Below, in pieces: positions 1 to 12,174 of a stretch of 64,000 nt of DNA. The stretch is from Mycolicibacterium cosmeticum. Its GTDB lineage: Bacteria > Actinomycetota > Actinomycetes > Mycobacteriales > Mycobacteriaceae. Position numbers and translations under genes: made by a program. The DNA lies in NCBI GenBank assembly GCA_016197365.1, contig JACPVS010000014.1, positions 62,001 to 126,000 of the forward strand. Direction: 5' to 3'. Under the pieces are notes generated by a model. That model had not been told where the DNA came from. It saw nothing but the letters and a program-made list of their open reading frames with translations, and did not search any database. How positions within the stretch are numbered: position 1 is the stretch's first letter; every line of letters begins with the position of its first letter.

Positions 1-522
1 CGCGACCCACATGATGACCATCGCGGTGGTCAGCCACTGACCCGACAGCGGCAGGATGTACAGGCCGATCGCGACCGCCTGGACCAGCGTTTTCAGCTTG
101 CCGCCCCGGCTGGCCGGGATGACGCCGTGCCGCAGCACCGCCAGCCGCAGCACCGTCACGCCGACCTCGCGGACCAGAATGACCACCGTGATCCACCACG
201 GCAGATCGCCGAGCATCGACAGACCGATGAGCGCCGCGCCGATCAGCAGCTTGTCGGCGATCGGATCGGCCAGCTTTCCGAACTCGGTGACCATGCCGTA
301 GCTGCGGGCCAGCGCCCCGTCGAAGTGATCGGTGATGACCGCCACCGCGAAGATGACGAATGCAATTGTCCGCCACACCGTTTCGTGCCCATCACCGACG
401 AACAGGGCGTAGACGAACACCGGCACCAGCACCAGCCGCACGCCCGTCAGCAGATTCGCGACGTTGGCGACGGACGCGCGGGGCACCGTGGGATCAGTAT
501 CTGGTTGGCCCGGCACGGGCAT
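1..522 (-). CDS. pgsA: CDP-diacylglycerol--glycerol-3-phosphate 3-phosphatidyltransferase family protein (3' end outside window)
   Basis: This is a membrane enzyme of phospholipid synthesis that transfers a phosphatidyl group from CDP-diacylglycerol to an alcohol acceptor. 174 codons are visible from an ATG at 522; the C-terminus lies beyond base 1. The CDP-alcohol phosphotransferase signature DG-x2-AR-x8-G-x3-D-x3-D is intact (DGALAR ... GKLADPIAD, about residues 69-91), and at least four hydrophobic helices surround it. It diverges from argA with 37 bases between starts. Position beside argA and ftsK matches the pgsA3 locus of M. tuberculosis; the exact acceptor is inferred from family only. 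Confidence 0.9.
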   Translation of the reverse strand, partial: MPVPGQPDTDPTVPRASVANVANLLTGVRLVLVPVFVYALFVGDGHETVWRTIAFVIFAVAVITDHFDGALARSYGMVTEFGKLADPIADKLLIGAALIGLSMLGDLPWWITVVILVREVGVTVLRLAVLRHGVIPASRGGKLKTLVQAVAIGLYILPLSGQWLTTAMVIMWVA

Positions 523-559
523 CACAATATCGGTTGCGCTTGCCGATACTCTCGCTGCT

Positions 560-1081
560 GTGAATGAGGCGCCTGATCAGCTGGTCGATCCCCTGATTGT
601 GCGCAGGGCCCGCACGTCCGATGTGCCGGCCATCAAGGCGCTCGTCGACATCTACGCAGGCAAGATCCTGCTGGAGAAGAACCTGGTCAACCTGTATGAG
701 GCCGTCCAGGAGTTCTGGGTCGGTGAGCTCGGTGGCGAGATCGTCGGATGCGGCGCCCTGCACGTCCTGTGGGCGGACCTGGGTGAGGTGCGTACGGTCG
801 CCGTGCACCCCAAGGTGCGTGGCCACGGCGTCGGGCACCGGGTAGTGGCCACCCTGCTGGACGTGGCACGCGAACTGCACCTGCGACGCATCTTCGTACT
901 GACCTTCGAGACCGAGTTCTTCGGCGGCCACGGCTTCGCCGAGATCGAGGGCACACCGGTGACCGCCGAGGTGTACGAGGAGATGTGCCGCTCGTATGAC
1001 ACCGGTGTGGCCGAGTTCCTCGACCTGTCCTATGTGAAGCCGAACATCCTCGGCAACACCAGGATGCTGCTCGCCCTCTAG
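560..1081 (+). CDS. argA: Amino-acid N-acetyltransferase (N-acetylglutamate synthase, GNAT type)
   Basis: Acetylates glutamate with acetyl-CoA in the first step of arginine synthesis. The 173-174 residue product is a single GNAT domain, the short mycobacterial form lacking an amino-acid-kinase domain. The acetyl-CoA loop is visible as [16 protein letters not shown] (V-x-x-x-x-R-G-x-G). I chose the GTG at 560 because it gives the tuberculosis length and clears the divergent pgsA gene, although the frame stays open upstream to 464. Its stop overlaps the ftsK stop by four bases, so the two genes converge without a terminator. Confidence 0.9.
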   Translation: MNEAPDQLVDPLIVRRARTSDVPAIKALVDIYAGKILLEKNLVNLYEAVQEFWVGELGGEIVGCGALHVLWADLGEVRTVAVHPKVRGHGVGHRVVATLLDVARELHLRRIFVLTFETEFFGGHGFAEIEGTPVTAEVYEEMCRSYDTGVAEFLDLSYVKPNILGNTRMLLAL

Positions 1082-3708
1082 AAGTCGTCCTCGTCGTCGG
1101 CATCGGCACCGTTGGCGTCGGCCCCACCACGGATCAGCGCCAGCGTCCCCGCCAGCTCATCGGGCTTGACCAGCACCTCACGGGCCTTGGACCCTTCGGA
1201 CGGCCCGACGATCTGGCGGGTCTCCATCAGGTCCATCAGGCGGCCGGCCTTGGCGAAACCGACCCGCAACTTGCGCTGCAGCATCGAGGTCGAGCCGAAC
1301 TGGCTGGAGACGACGAGTTCCACGGCCTGTAGGAAGACATCCATGTCGTCGCCGATATCGGGGTCGACATCGGTGCGCTCCCCGGCCGGCTTGGCCTTGG
1401 TGACACCGTCGACGAATTCCGGTTCGGCCTGCGCCTTGGTGGCCTCGACGACGGCGTGGATCTCTTCGTCGGTGATGAACGCGCCCTGCATACGGGTCGG
1501 CTTGTTGGCGCCCATCGGGAGGAACAGGCCGTCACCCATACCGATCAGCTTCTCGGCGCCCGGCTGGTCCAGGATGACGCGAGAGTCGGTCAGCGAGGAC
1601 GTGGCGAACGCCAGCCGCGACGGCACGTTGGTCTTGATCAGACCGGTGACGACGTCCACCGATGGCCGCTGGGTGGCCAGCACAAGGTGGATGCCCGCCG
1701 CACGTGCCTTCTGGGTGATACGCACGATCGCTTCCTCGACGTCACGTGGCGCAGTCATCATCAGGTCGGCGAGCTCGTCGACGATCGCCAGGATGTACGG
1801 GTAGGGCTTGTAGACGCGCTCACTGCCCAGCGGCGCGCTGATCTCCCCCGACCGCACCTTCTCGTTGAACACGTCGATGTGACGCACCCGGGAGGCCTGC
1901 ATGTCCTGGTAGCGCTGTTCCATCTCCTCGACCAACCACGCGAGCGCCGCCGCGGCCTTCTTGGGCTGGGTGATGATCGGGGTGATCAGGTGTGGGATGC
2001 CCTCATACGGTGTGAGCTCCACCATCTTCGGGTCGATCAGGATCATCCTGACCTCTTCGGGGGTGGCGCGAGCCAGCAGTGACACCAGCATCGAGTTGAC
2101 GAAGCTGGACTTACCCGAGCCGGTGGATCCCGCGACCAGGAGGTGCGGCATCTTCGCGAGGTTGCACGAGATGAAGTCGCCCTCGATGTCCTTGCCCAGC
2201 CCGATCACCAGCGGGTGGTGATCACGGCGGGTACTCGGCGCGGTGAGCACATCAGCCAGGCGCACCATCTCGCGGTCGGTGTTGGGCACCTCGATACCGA
2301 CGGCGGACTTGCCGGGGATGGGCGCCAGCATGCGCACGCTCTCGGTGGCCACCGCGTAGGCGATGTTGCGGTGCAGTGCGGTGATCTTCTCGACCTTCAC
2401 GCCGGGGCCCAGTTCCACCTCGTAGCGGGTGACGGTCGGCCCGCGGGTGCAGCCGGTGACCGCGGCATCGATCTTGAACTGCTCCAGCACCGAGGTGATG
2501 GCGTCCTTCATGTGCTCGTTGGCGGCGGTGAGTTTCTTGGGCGGCTCGCCCGCGACCAACAGGTCCAGTGGCGGCAGGACGTAAGGACCTTCGACGACGC
2601 GGTCCAGCACCAGGGTGTCGTCCTGCGGCTTCTTCTTCGGCGCTTCGAGCTTCTTGCGGGGCGGCTTGGGAGCCTCGATCGCGCGGGGCTCCGGCAGCGA
2701 CGGCTCGTCGTCATATCCCGTCGCTACGCTCGCCCCATCCTCGGCGATCGGCTCGGCCAGCGGGTAGTTCTCCATGGGAGTGCCTGCCGTGCGGGGCAAT
2801 TCGGCGGTCGGCCAGGTCTGTACGTCGCCCTCGCCGTAGCCGGCGGGATCGTCGTAGTAGCCGTCAGCAAAATCGTCGTCGAACTCCTCGGCGAAGTCCT
2901 GCGCCTGCGCGGCCTCGTCGTCGTAGTACTCGTCGTCGTAGTCGTCGTCAAAACCTCTGGTGCGGAACATGTCCCGCAAGGTGTCCGGCAGTTCCCGGAT
3001 CGTCGTCCCGGTGACCAGCAGCAGACCGAACAGCACGCCGATCACCAGCAGCGGGGTGGCGATCCATACCGTGAGTCCGTCGGACAGCGGTCCGCCGATC
3101 GCGAAGCCGATGAAACCGGCGGCCTGACGGCGGGCCTCGGGGTCCGCGGGCGCGCCCGACCAGATGTGCCACAGCCCGAGCACCGGGAGCGCGATCATCA
3201 CCGAACCGAGGATCAGCCGCGGGCGCGCTTCCAGATCGGGTTCGGTGCGCATCAAGACCACCGCTGCCGCCCCGAGGATCAGCGGCACGAGCACCACCGC
3301 TCCCCCGATGACGGTGCGGACCGCGATGTCGACCCAGCCTCCGACGGGCCTGGCCGCATCGAACCAGGAACTCGCGGCGACGATCACCGCGACACCGAGC
3401 AGCGCCAGCGCGATGCCGTCCCGACGGTGCCCGGGCTCGAGCTCCCGCGCGCGCCCGACCGATCGGGCCGTGGAACCGGCGCCCTTGGCCAGCATCAACC
3501 AGCCTGCCCGGGTGCCGCGCCCCATCGCCGCGCCCGCGGTGGCCAGCGGCGACGGGTTGCGGCGCGGGGCCGGCCGGCTCGGCTTTGCGGGCTTCTTGCG
3601 CGGGGCGGCTGGGCGCGCGGGTTTGGCGCTCCCGCGTGCGGTGCTCGCCGAACCAGCCTTTGACCTGGTGGAACGGGTCGAGGACCTGGCTGCGGTCTTG
3701 TTGGCCAT
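1078..3708 (-). CDS. ftsK: DNA translocase FtsK
   Basis: Septal DNA pump that moves the terminus region into daughter cells during division. The product is about 876 residues. A Lys/Arg/Ala-rich cytosolic tail is followed by four or five membrane helices (about residues 95-270), an acidic Asp/Tyr-rich linker, the alpha-beta motor with Walker [10 protein letters not shown] (about residue 528) and Walker B-like [13 protein letters not shown], and a C-terminal winged-helix gamma domain that reads KOPS sequences (last ~65 residues). The ATG at 3708 gives a start resembling known mycobacterial FtsK ([10 protein letters not shown]). The open frame runs 38 codons further upstream, but that would reach into the divergent gene. 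Confidence 0.95.
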   Translation of the reverse strand: MANKTAARSSTRSTRSKAGSASTARGSAKPARPAAPRKKPAKPSRPAPRRNPSPLATAGAAMGRGTRAGWLMLAKGAGSTARSVGRARELEPGHRRDGIALALLGVAVIVAASSWFDAARPVGGWVDIAVRTVIGGAVVLVPLILGAAAVVLMRTEPDLEARPRLILGSVMIALPVLGLWHIWSGAPADPEARRQAAGFIGFAIGGPLSDGLTVWIATPLLVIGVLFGLLLVTGTTIRELPDTLRDMFRTRGFDDDYDDEYYDDEAAQAQDFAEEFDDDFADGYYDDPAGYGEGDVQTWPTAELPRTAGTPMENYPLAEPIAEDGASVATGYDDEPSLPEPRAIEAPKPPRKKLEAPKKKPQDDTLVLDRVVEGPYVLPPLDLLVAGEPPKKLTAANEHMKDAITSVLEQFKIDAAVTGCTRGPTVTRYEVELGPGVKVEKITALHRNIAYAVATESVRMLAPIPGKSAVGIEVPNTDREMVRLADVLTAPSTRRDHHPLVIGLGKDIEGDFISCNLAKMPHLLVAGSTGSGKSSFVNSMLVSLLARATPEEVRMILIDPKMVELTPYEGIPHLITPIITQPKKAAAALAWLVEEMEQRYQDMQASRVRHIDVFNEKVRSGEISAPLGSERVYKPYPYILAIVDELADLMMTAPRDVEEAIVRITQKARAAGIHLVLATQRPSVDVVTGLIKTNVPSRLAFATSSLTDSRVILDQPGAEKLIGMGDGLFLPMGANKPTRMQGAFITDEEIHAVVEATKAQAEPEFVDGVTKAKPAGERTDVDPDIGDDMDVFLQAVELVVSSQFGSTSMLQRKLRVGFAKAGRLMDLMETRQIVGPSEGSKAREVLVKPDELAGTLALIRGGADANGADADDEDDF

Positions 3709-3805
3709 GGCCTCAAGACTAGTCGCAATAGCCCCAGATTCAACATCTGCCACACCCGTCACAAAATGGTCTCGATTGCCTACCGATACGTCATAACGTG
3801 CGGAA

Positions 3806-4225
3806 ATGCCCTTCGCCGCCAAACTTCGCTGCTTCGCCTACGCGGTCATCGCCGGTGTCGCACTGATCGCCACCTGGAGTCAGAACGTCGCCTACCTCGG
3901 TGGCGCGGCCCTGAGCGGCTTCCCTACCGACCTCAAGGCCAACCCCGCGACCCGGTCGTTCACCGTGGATCTGCTGTTGCTGTTCCTGGCCGCGGCGATC
4001 CTGATGGTGGTCGAGGCGCGACGCCACCGGATCCCCTATGTGTGGGCGTACCTCGCCGGCGGCGCGCTGATCGCCATCAGCGTGACGTTTCCGCTGTTCC
4101 TCATCGCCCGTGAGTGGCGCACCGCGGGCACCGACACTGCCAGGCTGACGGTGGTCGACACCGTCCTGCTCACCGTGATCGGCATTCTCACCGTCGCGAT
4201 GGTCATCTGGGTCGACTGGCTGTGA
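3806..4225 (+). CDS. DUF2834-type small membrane protein
   Basis: 139-residue membrane protein with about four hydrophobic segments (residues ~8-30, 48-65, 73-92 and 112-138). The stretch [16 protein letters not shown], preceded by an NPA motif, is typical of DUF2834 proteins, a family of unknown function. It starts 97 bases from the divergent ftsK start and lies 61 bases upstream of the ABM-domain gene. Function is unknown. Confidence 0.8.
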   Translation: MPFAAKLRCFAYAVIAGVALIATWSQNVAYLGGAALSGFPTDLKANPATRSFTVDLLLLFLAAAILMVVEARRHRIPYVWAYLAGGALIAISVTFPLFLIAREWRTAGTDTARLTVVDTVLLTVIGILTVAMVIWVDWL

Positions 4226-4286
4226 CCGCCGCCACGTCGCCTAGGTAGGCTAGACAACTGTCCGGTCACACTCACCGAGGAGCCCC

Positions 4287-4598
4287 ATGCCCGTCACAGT
4301 CATCGCCACCTTGCCCGTCAAGCCCGAATCCGTCGATCTCGTCCGCGAGGCCGCCAAGACGGCGATCGAGGCGGTGCACTCCGAACCCGGCTGCGACCTG
4401 TACTCGCTGCACGAGGCCGACGGCACCTTCATCTTCGTCGAGCAGTGGGCCGACGAGGATGCGCTGAAGACCCACAGCACCGCCCCCGCTGTCGGCGCCT
4501 TCTTCGCCACCATCGGCGAGCACCTGGCCGGTGCCCCGGACATCAAGATGCTGGCGCCCGTCGTCGCCGGTGACCCCGCCAAGGGCAAGTTGCGGTAG
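4287..4598 (+). CDS. ABM-domain (antibiotic biosynthesis monooxygenase-like) protein
   Basis: 103-residue single-domain protein of the YgiN/ABM ferredoxin-like fold. It shows the usual pattern of an N-terminal strand ([15 protein letters not shown]), a central [12 protein letters not shown] segment and an [14 protein letters not shown] segment. A GAGGAG ribosome site sits about 6 bases before the ATG. Its stop is four bases from the next start, so it is probably co-transcribed with the SDR. The counterpart in M. tuberculosis is Rv2749 by position. Members act on quinones, haem or small aromatics; the substrate here cannot be told. Confidence 0.85.
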   Translation: MPVTVIATLPVKPESVDLVREAAKTAIEAVHSEPGCDLYSLHEADGTFIFVEQWADEDALKTHSTAPAVGAFFATIGEHLAGAPDIKMLAPVVAGDPAKGKLR

Positions 4599-4602
4599 AG
4601 CC

Positions 4603-5421
4603 GTGGGTTCCCTGACCGGCAAGGTCGCCTTCATCACCGGCGCCGCGCGCGGCCAGGGCCGCGCTCACGCGGTGAAACTGGCTTCCGAAGGCGCCGACAT
4701 CATCGCCGTCGACCTGTGCAATCAGATCGCGTCGGTGCCCTATCCCCTGGCCACGGCCGACGACATGGCGGCCACGGTCAAGCTGGTGGAAGACGCCGGG
4801 GCGCGCATCTTCGCCGCCGAAGCCGATGTCCGGGATCGCGATTCGCTCAAGACCGCGTTGCGGGCCGGCACCGAGGCACTCGGTGACCGGCTCGACATCG
4901 TGATCGCCAATGCGGGTATCGCGCCGATGGCCGACGAGAACGCCTGGCAGGACGTGCTCGACGTGAACCTCACCGGCGTCTATCACACCGTCGACGTCGC
5001 CATGAAGCCGATGATCAAGTTCGGCAACGGCGGGGCCATCGTGCTGACCAGCTCGGTGGCCGGGCTGGTCGGACTCGGTTCGCCGGTCGGCGGGTCGGTC
5101 GGATATGCCGCTGCCAAGCACGGCATCGTCGGCTTGATGCGGGTGTATGCGAATTTCCTGGCGCAGTTCAATATCCGGGTGAATTCGATACATCCCGCCG
5201 GGGTGAACACGCCGATGATCGACAACGAGTTCACCCGGTCCTGGCTGGAGGGCATGGCCAAGGAGTCACTGCAGGGCCCGGATATGCGAAACGCGCTGCC
5301 CGTACAGACGCTGGAACCCGAAGACATCGCCAATGCGGTGTACTGGTTGGTGTCGGATTCGGCGCGATACGTCACGGGGGTGGCGCTTCCGGTGGATGCG
5401 GGGTACGTCAACAAGCGGTAA
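4603..5421 (+). CDS. Mycofactocin-coupled SDR-family oxidoreductase
   Basis: 272-residue short-chain dehydrogenase. It has the nucleotide loop TGAARGQG (residues 12-19), NAG (about 103-105), catalytic Ser near 150, and Tyr168-x3-Lys172 (YAAAK). The GQGRAHA sequence after the glycine loop and the long insert before DVRD are features of the SDR subfamily predicted to use a tightly bound NAD recycled by mycofactocin. The start is GTG at 4603, giving the same 272 residues as Rv2750. The substrate is unknown; alcohols or terpenoids are typical of the subfamily. Confidence 0.85.
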   Translation: MGSLTGKVAFITGAARGQGRAHAVKLASEGADIIAVDLCNQIASVPYPLATADDMAATVKLVEDAGARIFAAEADVRDRDSLKTALRAGTEALGDRLDIVIANAGIAPMADENAWQDVLDVNLTGVYHTVDVAMKPMIKFGNGGAIVLTSSVAGLVGLGSPVGGSVGYAAAKHGIVGLMRVYANFLAQFNIRVNSIHPAGVNTPMIDNEFTRSWLEGMAKESLQGPDMRNALPVQTLEPEDIANAVYWLVSDSARYVTGVALPVDAGYVNKR

Positions 5422-5442
5422 CGGCGAGCATGGGGGCAGTTG

Positions 5443-6315
5443 ATGGCGGGGAATCCAGAGGCGCAGACGGCCTTCGGGCCGATGGTGCTGGCAGCCGTCG
5501 AACAACATGAGCCGCCGGAGCGCCGACTGGTCGACGACGACCTCGCCGAATCCTTCCTTCCGGGCGGCTTGCGCGCCCTGGTGAAGATGGCGCGCATCGG
5601 ACTGGTGCGGCGCGCGCTGATGGCGTCCTCGGACCGGTCCGCGCCCGGGACGTGGACCAGCATCGTGTGCCGCAAACGCTATATCGACGAACGTGTCTCC
5701 GATCCCGTCACCGAATTCGATGCCATCGTCATCCTCGGATCAGGATTGGACACCCGCCCGTACCGGATCGCCCGCTACAGCGATCTGCCAGTGTTCGAGG
5801 TCGATCAACAGATCAACATCGAGCGTAAAACCGCGACGGTGCAACGGGTTCTCGGTGCGGTGCCCGCGTCGGTGCGCCTGGTGACCCTGGATTTCGAACG
5901 GGACAATGTGATGGCGGCCCTGGCCGACAACGGATTTCACGACACCGGGCACAGCTTGTTCATCTGGGAGGGCGTCACTCAGTACCTCACCCGGGAAGCA
6001 CTGCACGCCACGTTCGAGCAGTTGCGCGCTGTCGCACCCGGCAGCCGGTTGATCTTCACCTATGTGCGGCAGGATTTCATCGACGGCACGAACCTCTACG
6101 GCGCGCGTTCGCTGTACCGCCGATTCCGGCAACGCAGCGAAGTATGGAAGTCCGGCTTCGTGCCCGAGCAGGTCGAGGAGATCGTCGCGGGCTACGGATG
6201 GCGGCTCATCGAGCAGGCCGGTCCGAGTTACTACCGGGACACCTATATCCGGCCGACGGGCCGGAAACTGACCGCTTCCCCGATCGAGTGGGCCGTGGTC
6301 GCCGTGCGGGTGTGA
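5443..6315 (+). CDS. SAM-dependent methyltransferase, PF04072 (leucine carboxyl methyltransferase-like) family
   Basis: 290-residue putative S-adenosylmethionine methyltransferase of the family greatly expanded in mycobacteria. Visible motifs are the VILGSGLDTRPYR SAM-binding loop (G-x-G-LDTR), the acidic motif VFEVDQ, and the LFIWEGVTQYLT segment. I took the ATG at 5443; a TTG lies one codon earlier. The stop abuts the rnj stop with no spacer (6315/6316). The counterpart by position is Rv2751. The methylated substrate is unknown. Confidence 0.85.
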   Translation: MAGNPEAQTAFGPMVLAAVEQHEPPERRLVDDDLAESFLPGGLRALVKMARIGLVRRALMASSDRSAPGTWTSIVCRKRYIDERVSDPVTEFDAIVILGSGLDTRPYRIARYSDLPVFEVDQQINIERKTATVQRVLGAVPASVRLVTLDFERDNVMAALADNGFHDTGHSLFIWEGVTQYLTREALHATFEQLRAVAPGSRLIFTYVRQDFIDGTNLYGARSLYRRFRQRSEVWKSGFVPEQVEEIVAGYGWRLIEQAGPSYYRDTYIRPTGRKLTASPIEWAVVAVRV

Positions 6316-9574
<3,259 letters not shown>

Positions 9575-9590
9575 GCTGGTCTCTGCGGCT

Positions 9591-9648
9591 CGACTGTGGG
9601 CCCTATGTACGCAATGTGGGCCGGATCTGTACACCTGGCCCACAGTCG
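9591..9648. repeat. Long interrupted inverted repeat at left edge of low-GC island
   Basis: CGACTGTGGGCC (9591-9602) is repeated as a perfect 12-base reverse complement at 9637-9648. Inside it, TGTAC (9606-9610) pairs with GTACA (9629-9633). The 18-base loop carries a third copy of TGTGGGCC (9615-9622). It lies 16 bases after the deaminase stop and 89 bases before the first WXG100 gene. It may be a terminator, an operator, or a boundary left by insertion; the sequence alone does not decide. Confidence 0.8.
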
Positions 9649-9688
9649 CGAAGCGAAATTGGCGTCGGCTCGAACATTGGGCCCAGAC

Positions 9689-9694
9689 TACAAT
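9689..9694 (+). promoter_or_regulatory. Candidate -10 element for the ESX toxin cassette
   Basis: TACAAT fits the mycobacterial sigma-A -10 pattern TAnnnT and would place the transcript start near 9701, about 36 bases before the first WXG100 start. No convincing -35 hexamer lies at the usual spacing. A strong ribosome site GGAGGAG is at 9719-9725. Confidence 0.4.
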
Positions 9695-9736
9695 TGTCGA
9701 TGGGATGACCGTCGACATGGAGGAGATGCGCGGGGC

Positions 9737-10051
9737 ATGTCGGGGGAACTGCACTTCAACACAGAGAACCTGTTCGACGCATGCAATGCAATCGGTTCGT
9801 ACGCCGAAGATTTGCGCGATGAGCTCGCTCGTCTCTCCCGGGAATGGGACAACCTTTCGCATAGCTGGTCCGGTACCGCCGCCTCTGCCTTCTCGCCTGC
9901 GTGGGATGAGTGGCACCAAGGCGCCGCCAAGATCGTAGAGCTACTTGCCGAAACGGCACGTAACTTGGCACTTGCAGCAACGAGCTATGGCGAAAATGAC
10001 TCGCATTCCGCGAGCGCGCTCGCGGACGCTTCGGCCGAAATCGGACACTGA
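9737..10051 (+). CDS. WXG100 (ESAT-6/CFP-10-like) protein with YxxxD export motif
   Basis: 104-residue small helical protein of the type VII secretion substrate family. The turn motif is Trp44-Ser-Gly46 (WSGTAASAF). Near the C-terminus Tyr84-Gly-Glu-Asn-Asp88 fits the YxxxD/E signal that CFP-10-type partners carry for ESX export. The ATG at 9737 follows GGAGGAG by 11 bases; upstream frame extension is low-quality. Its stop overlaps the next start (TGATG), so it is coupled with its probable partner. GC is lower than in the flanking core genes. Confidence 0.88.
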   Translation: MSGELHFNTENLFDACNAIGSYAEDLRDELARLSREWDNLSHSWSGTAASAFSPAWDEWHQGAAKIVELLAETARNLALAATSYGENDSHSASALADASAEIGH

Positions 10052-10335
10052 TGCATTACCGCGTCGAACTTGACGAGCTTTCAGCGTTCATCGAGAAGCT
10101 GTCGAACTTTGAGCAGCGGGCTGAATCGATTGCGGCCGACGTCGACGCGCAAACGACGAATTTGCATGGAACTTGGTCTGGATCCGCGGCGGCATCGCAG
10201 CAGGAGCGACACCAGGAGTGGATGGCAGCCGCGTCGACTATGCGCGAGGCGATTGCCGAGCTGAGAAACGCTGCCACGGTTGCGCACCGGAATTACACGA
10301 AAGTCGGGGAAACGAACGCCGGGATGTGGCCGTGA
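10051..10335 (+). CDS. WXG100 family protein, partner of the preceding gene
   Basis: 94 residues, helix-turn-helix hairpin with Trp42-Ser-Gly44 (TWSGSAAAS). No clean YxxxD/E motif is present at the C-terminus, as expected for the ESAT-6-like partner of a heterodimer. The start overlaps the previous stop. It ends 31 bases before the toxin gene. The order small Esx - small Esx - large toxin matches esxF-esxE-cpnT of M. tuberculosis, though these proteins need not be orthologues. Confidence 0.87.
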   Translation: MHYRVELDELSAFIEKLSNFEQRAESIAADVDAQTTNLHGTWSGSAAASQQERHQEWMAAASTMREAIAELRNAATVAHRNYTKVGETNAGMWP

Positions 10336-10366
10336 CTTTTCCAGGCGTTGATGACGAGTCGCCAGC

Positions 10367-11716
10367 ATGACTCAAGACGTCGACCCAGAGGTCATTCTGA
10401 ATGCCGCACGTGTTTACGGTTCGGTGCAGTCAGCGGCGGACGCTGCCATCACCGGACTTGCAAGCACGCTGAGTGGATGCGCCGGAATGGCGGGCACGGA
10501 CACCGGTGCTCACGATTGGGCGGGTAAGTACGACCCGCTGGCCACAAATCTCGTCGACGCAGCTACCTCCGTCGTTCAAGGCGCGGGCCAGTGCTATGAC
10601 CTGTTGTATGCGACCGGGTTCAATCATCTCAATGCCGATGGGCAATCGGCGATAAGCAACGAGACAGTGCTTCAGATGCCTCCAATCGGTACGCACGGGT
10701 TCGCAAAACCGTCCGTCCCCCCCGCTGAAGGAGGGCACGGGGACGTCCCCGAGTGGTGGCACACCATAGCCGCCTACGTCCAAGGGGAGCTTTGGCCGAA
10801 TGGCCATCAAGACAAACTGCGCGCCGCCGCGCAAGCATGGACAACTGCAGGTCGAGCCTTGCGTGATGCAGCGAAGCTGGTCAACGGCGGGACAAGCTCG
10901 ATGGGCGCCATCGCACCGCTGATGGATCAGAAGTCCCCCGAGTTTCCGAACCTGATCAAGAACTGCACCATGGAACGCGATCAGCTGGGGTCAGTTGCGG
11001 ATGGTTGCGATGATGCGTCGAGCGCATGCTCCGGTTGCGCGCAGACCATCGATGATGCTCACTCGAAGATCATTCATGAAATGGTTGTGCTTGGAGCAAC
11101 TGTCGCTGTAACCGAACTTGTTGCAGCAGTGTTGATCCCATTTACAGCGGGCACAAGTGAAGCGGTCTCCAAGGTCGTCGACGTCGCCCGCCTCACGGCA
11201 ACTGGTTCTAAGATCGCCGCAATCATTCGCGATTTTCGGTTGGCAGCGGAATTGTCCGCCATGCCCGCGGTGAGTGCCGCCGGCGCGGCCGCCAGATCAG
11301 TGTCTGAGATGGCACTCCTCCTACAGGCTCGTCCTGCAATTTTTGCCGCTGAGAACGCCGGACGAGCCGGACGGACAGCGGAAGGTGCCGAATCCGTGAA
11401 TCTCACTCAGGCTAGTGTCCGAGACAAGCTGGAGAGATACCTTCTCAATCCTGACCATGAAGTCGGCGGCCCGAAGGCCGCGTGGTTTGAGCAAGCACTT
11501 GGATTCACCCGAGAAAATGCCCCAGGCCTTGCGAAACAGATTGTCTTTGACGAGGGCCGGGCCGTACAGACCGGTACGAACCAATTCGGGACGAAATTTA
11601 ACGAAGTCATCCCTATCACCGGGGCAAACGGGAAAACGATAGATGTGACCTTTGCATGGATACGAAACAATGATGGCGTCGTGCGTTTGGTCACGGCAAT
11701 TCCGACAGGAAGGTGA
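10367..11716 (+). CDS. Putative ESX-exported polymorphic toxin with C-terminal DUF6883-like domain
   Basis: 449 residues. The first ~280 are mostly helical and alanine-rich, of the kind found at the N-termini of large ESX substrates. One hydrophobic helix lies near residues 245-262. An Ala-rich linker (about 290-340) leads to a distinct last 105 residues (345-449). That end carries YLLNPDHEVGGPKAAWF, then a strand-rich part ending FAWIRNNDGVVRLVTAIP, which is the pattern I know from DUF6883. This domain often sits at the C-terminus of secreted modular proteins with a DUF4926 gene next door, and that is what follows here. The biochemical activity is not known to me; the toxin role is inferred from architecture and neighbours. 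GC is near 50% in places. Confidence 0.75.
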   Translation: MTQDVDPEVILNAARVYGSVQSAADAAITGLASTLSGCAGMAGTDTGAHDWAGKYDPLATNLVDAATSVVQGAGQCYDLLYATGFNHLNADGQSAISNETVLQMPPIGTHGFAKPSVPPAEGGHGDVPEWWHTIAAYVQGELWPNGHQDKLRAAAQAWTTAGRALRDAAKLVNGGTSSMGAIAPLMDQKSPEFPNLIKNCTMERDQLGSVADGCDDASSACSGCAQTIDDAHSKIIHEMVVLGATVAVTELVAAVLIPFTAGTSEAVSKVVDVARLTATGSKIAAIIRDFRLAAELSAMPAVSAAGAAARSVSEMALLLQARPAIFAAENAGRAGRTAEGAESVNLTQASVRDKLERYLLNPDHEVGGPKAAWFEQALGFTRENAPGLAKQIVFDEGRAVQTGTNQFGTKFNEVIPITGANGKTIDVTFAWIRNNDGVVRLVTAIPTGR

Positions 11717-11722
11717 GCTCCA

Positions 11723-11941
11723 ATGTCCAAGCCCCAGGAGTACGACATCGTGCGACTGTTGCAGCCGCTCGCCGAGCACGATCTTCCGGCGGGGTCTCGG
11801 GGCACGGTAGTCATGGACTACTCGAAATACTCTGGCGGGGAGCCGACTACGGCTTACGAAGTCGAGTTTGTCGCGGTTGACGGCACGACTCAGGCCATCG
11901 CCACCGTTCCTGGCGAGCTGCTGGAAGTCGTCAAGAAATAG
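11723..11941 (+). CDS. DUF4926-like small protein, candidate immunity protein
   Basis: 72 residues, beta-rich, with the DUF4926 pattern: YDIVRLLQPLAEHDLPAG, then GSRGTVV, then YEVEFV. It starts six bases after the toxin stop. DUF4926 proteins are small SH3-like barrels repeatedly found directly after DUF6883 proteins, so I infer it neutralises the preceding toxin in the producer. No signal peptide is present, which suits a cytosolic antitoxin. The immunity role is untested. Confidence 0.75.
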   Translation: MSKPQEYDIVRLLQPLAEHDLPAGSRGTVVMDYSKYSGGEPTTAYEVEFVAVDGTTQAIATVPGELLEVVKK

Positions 11942-11955
11942 TCCCGCAATAGAAC

Positions 11956-12174
11956 TCAGCCGTGCTCGACGGTGAGCCGCGGGTTGCGCCCATCGATGAT
12001 GTTCTGCAACGTTCCCCGTGCAAAGCCCGTCGCTCGCTCAAGTTCCGGGTAGCTATAACCGAGCTTCTTCGCGGCGCGGACCAAGTCATAGACAGTTCTC
12101 GTGGCTTTCAGCGCGTCGTCAACGTGTGCAGTGATGGCCGTGAGGGTGCGATCGGTTTCTGCGCTGCAGGTCAC
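11956..12174 (-). CDS. Small helix-turn-helix protein coupled to the hsdR remnant
   Basis: 72 residues. The C-terminal half (AAKKLGYSYPELERATG then FARGTLQNIIDGR) is a recognisable helix-turn-helix of the Xre/homeodomain-like kind. The start is GTG at 12174, which overlaps the stop of the repaired hsdR frame (GTGA), so it was the last gene of a type I restriction transcript. Its 3' end is 14 bases from the DUF4926 gene, convergent. It may regulate the lost restriction locus; that is inference. Confidence 0.6.
   Translation of the reverse strand: MTCSAETDRTLTAITAHVDDALKATRTVYDLVRAAKKLGYSYPELERATGFARGTLQNIIDGRNPRLTVEHG

Noticed and set aside
2143..3663. 506-codon open frame opposite ftsK
   Set aside because: Antisense shadow of ftsK with no recognisable domain or ribosome site.
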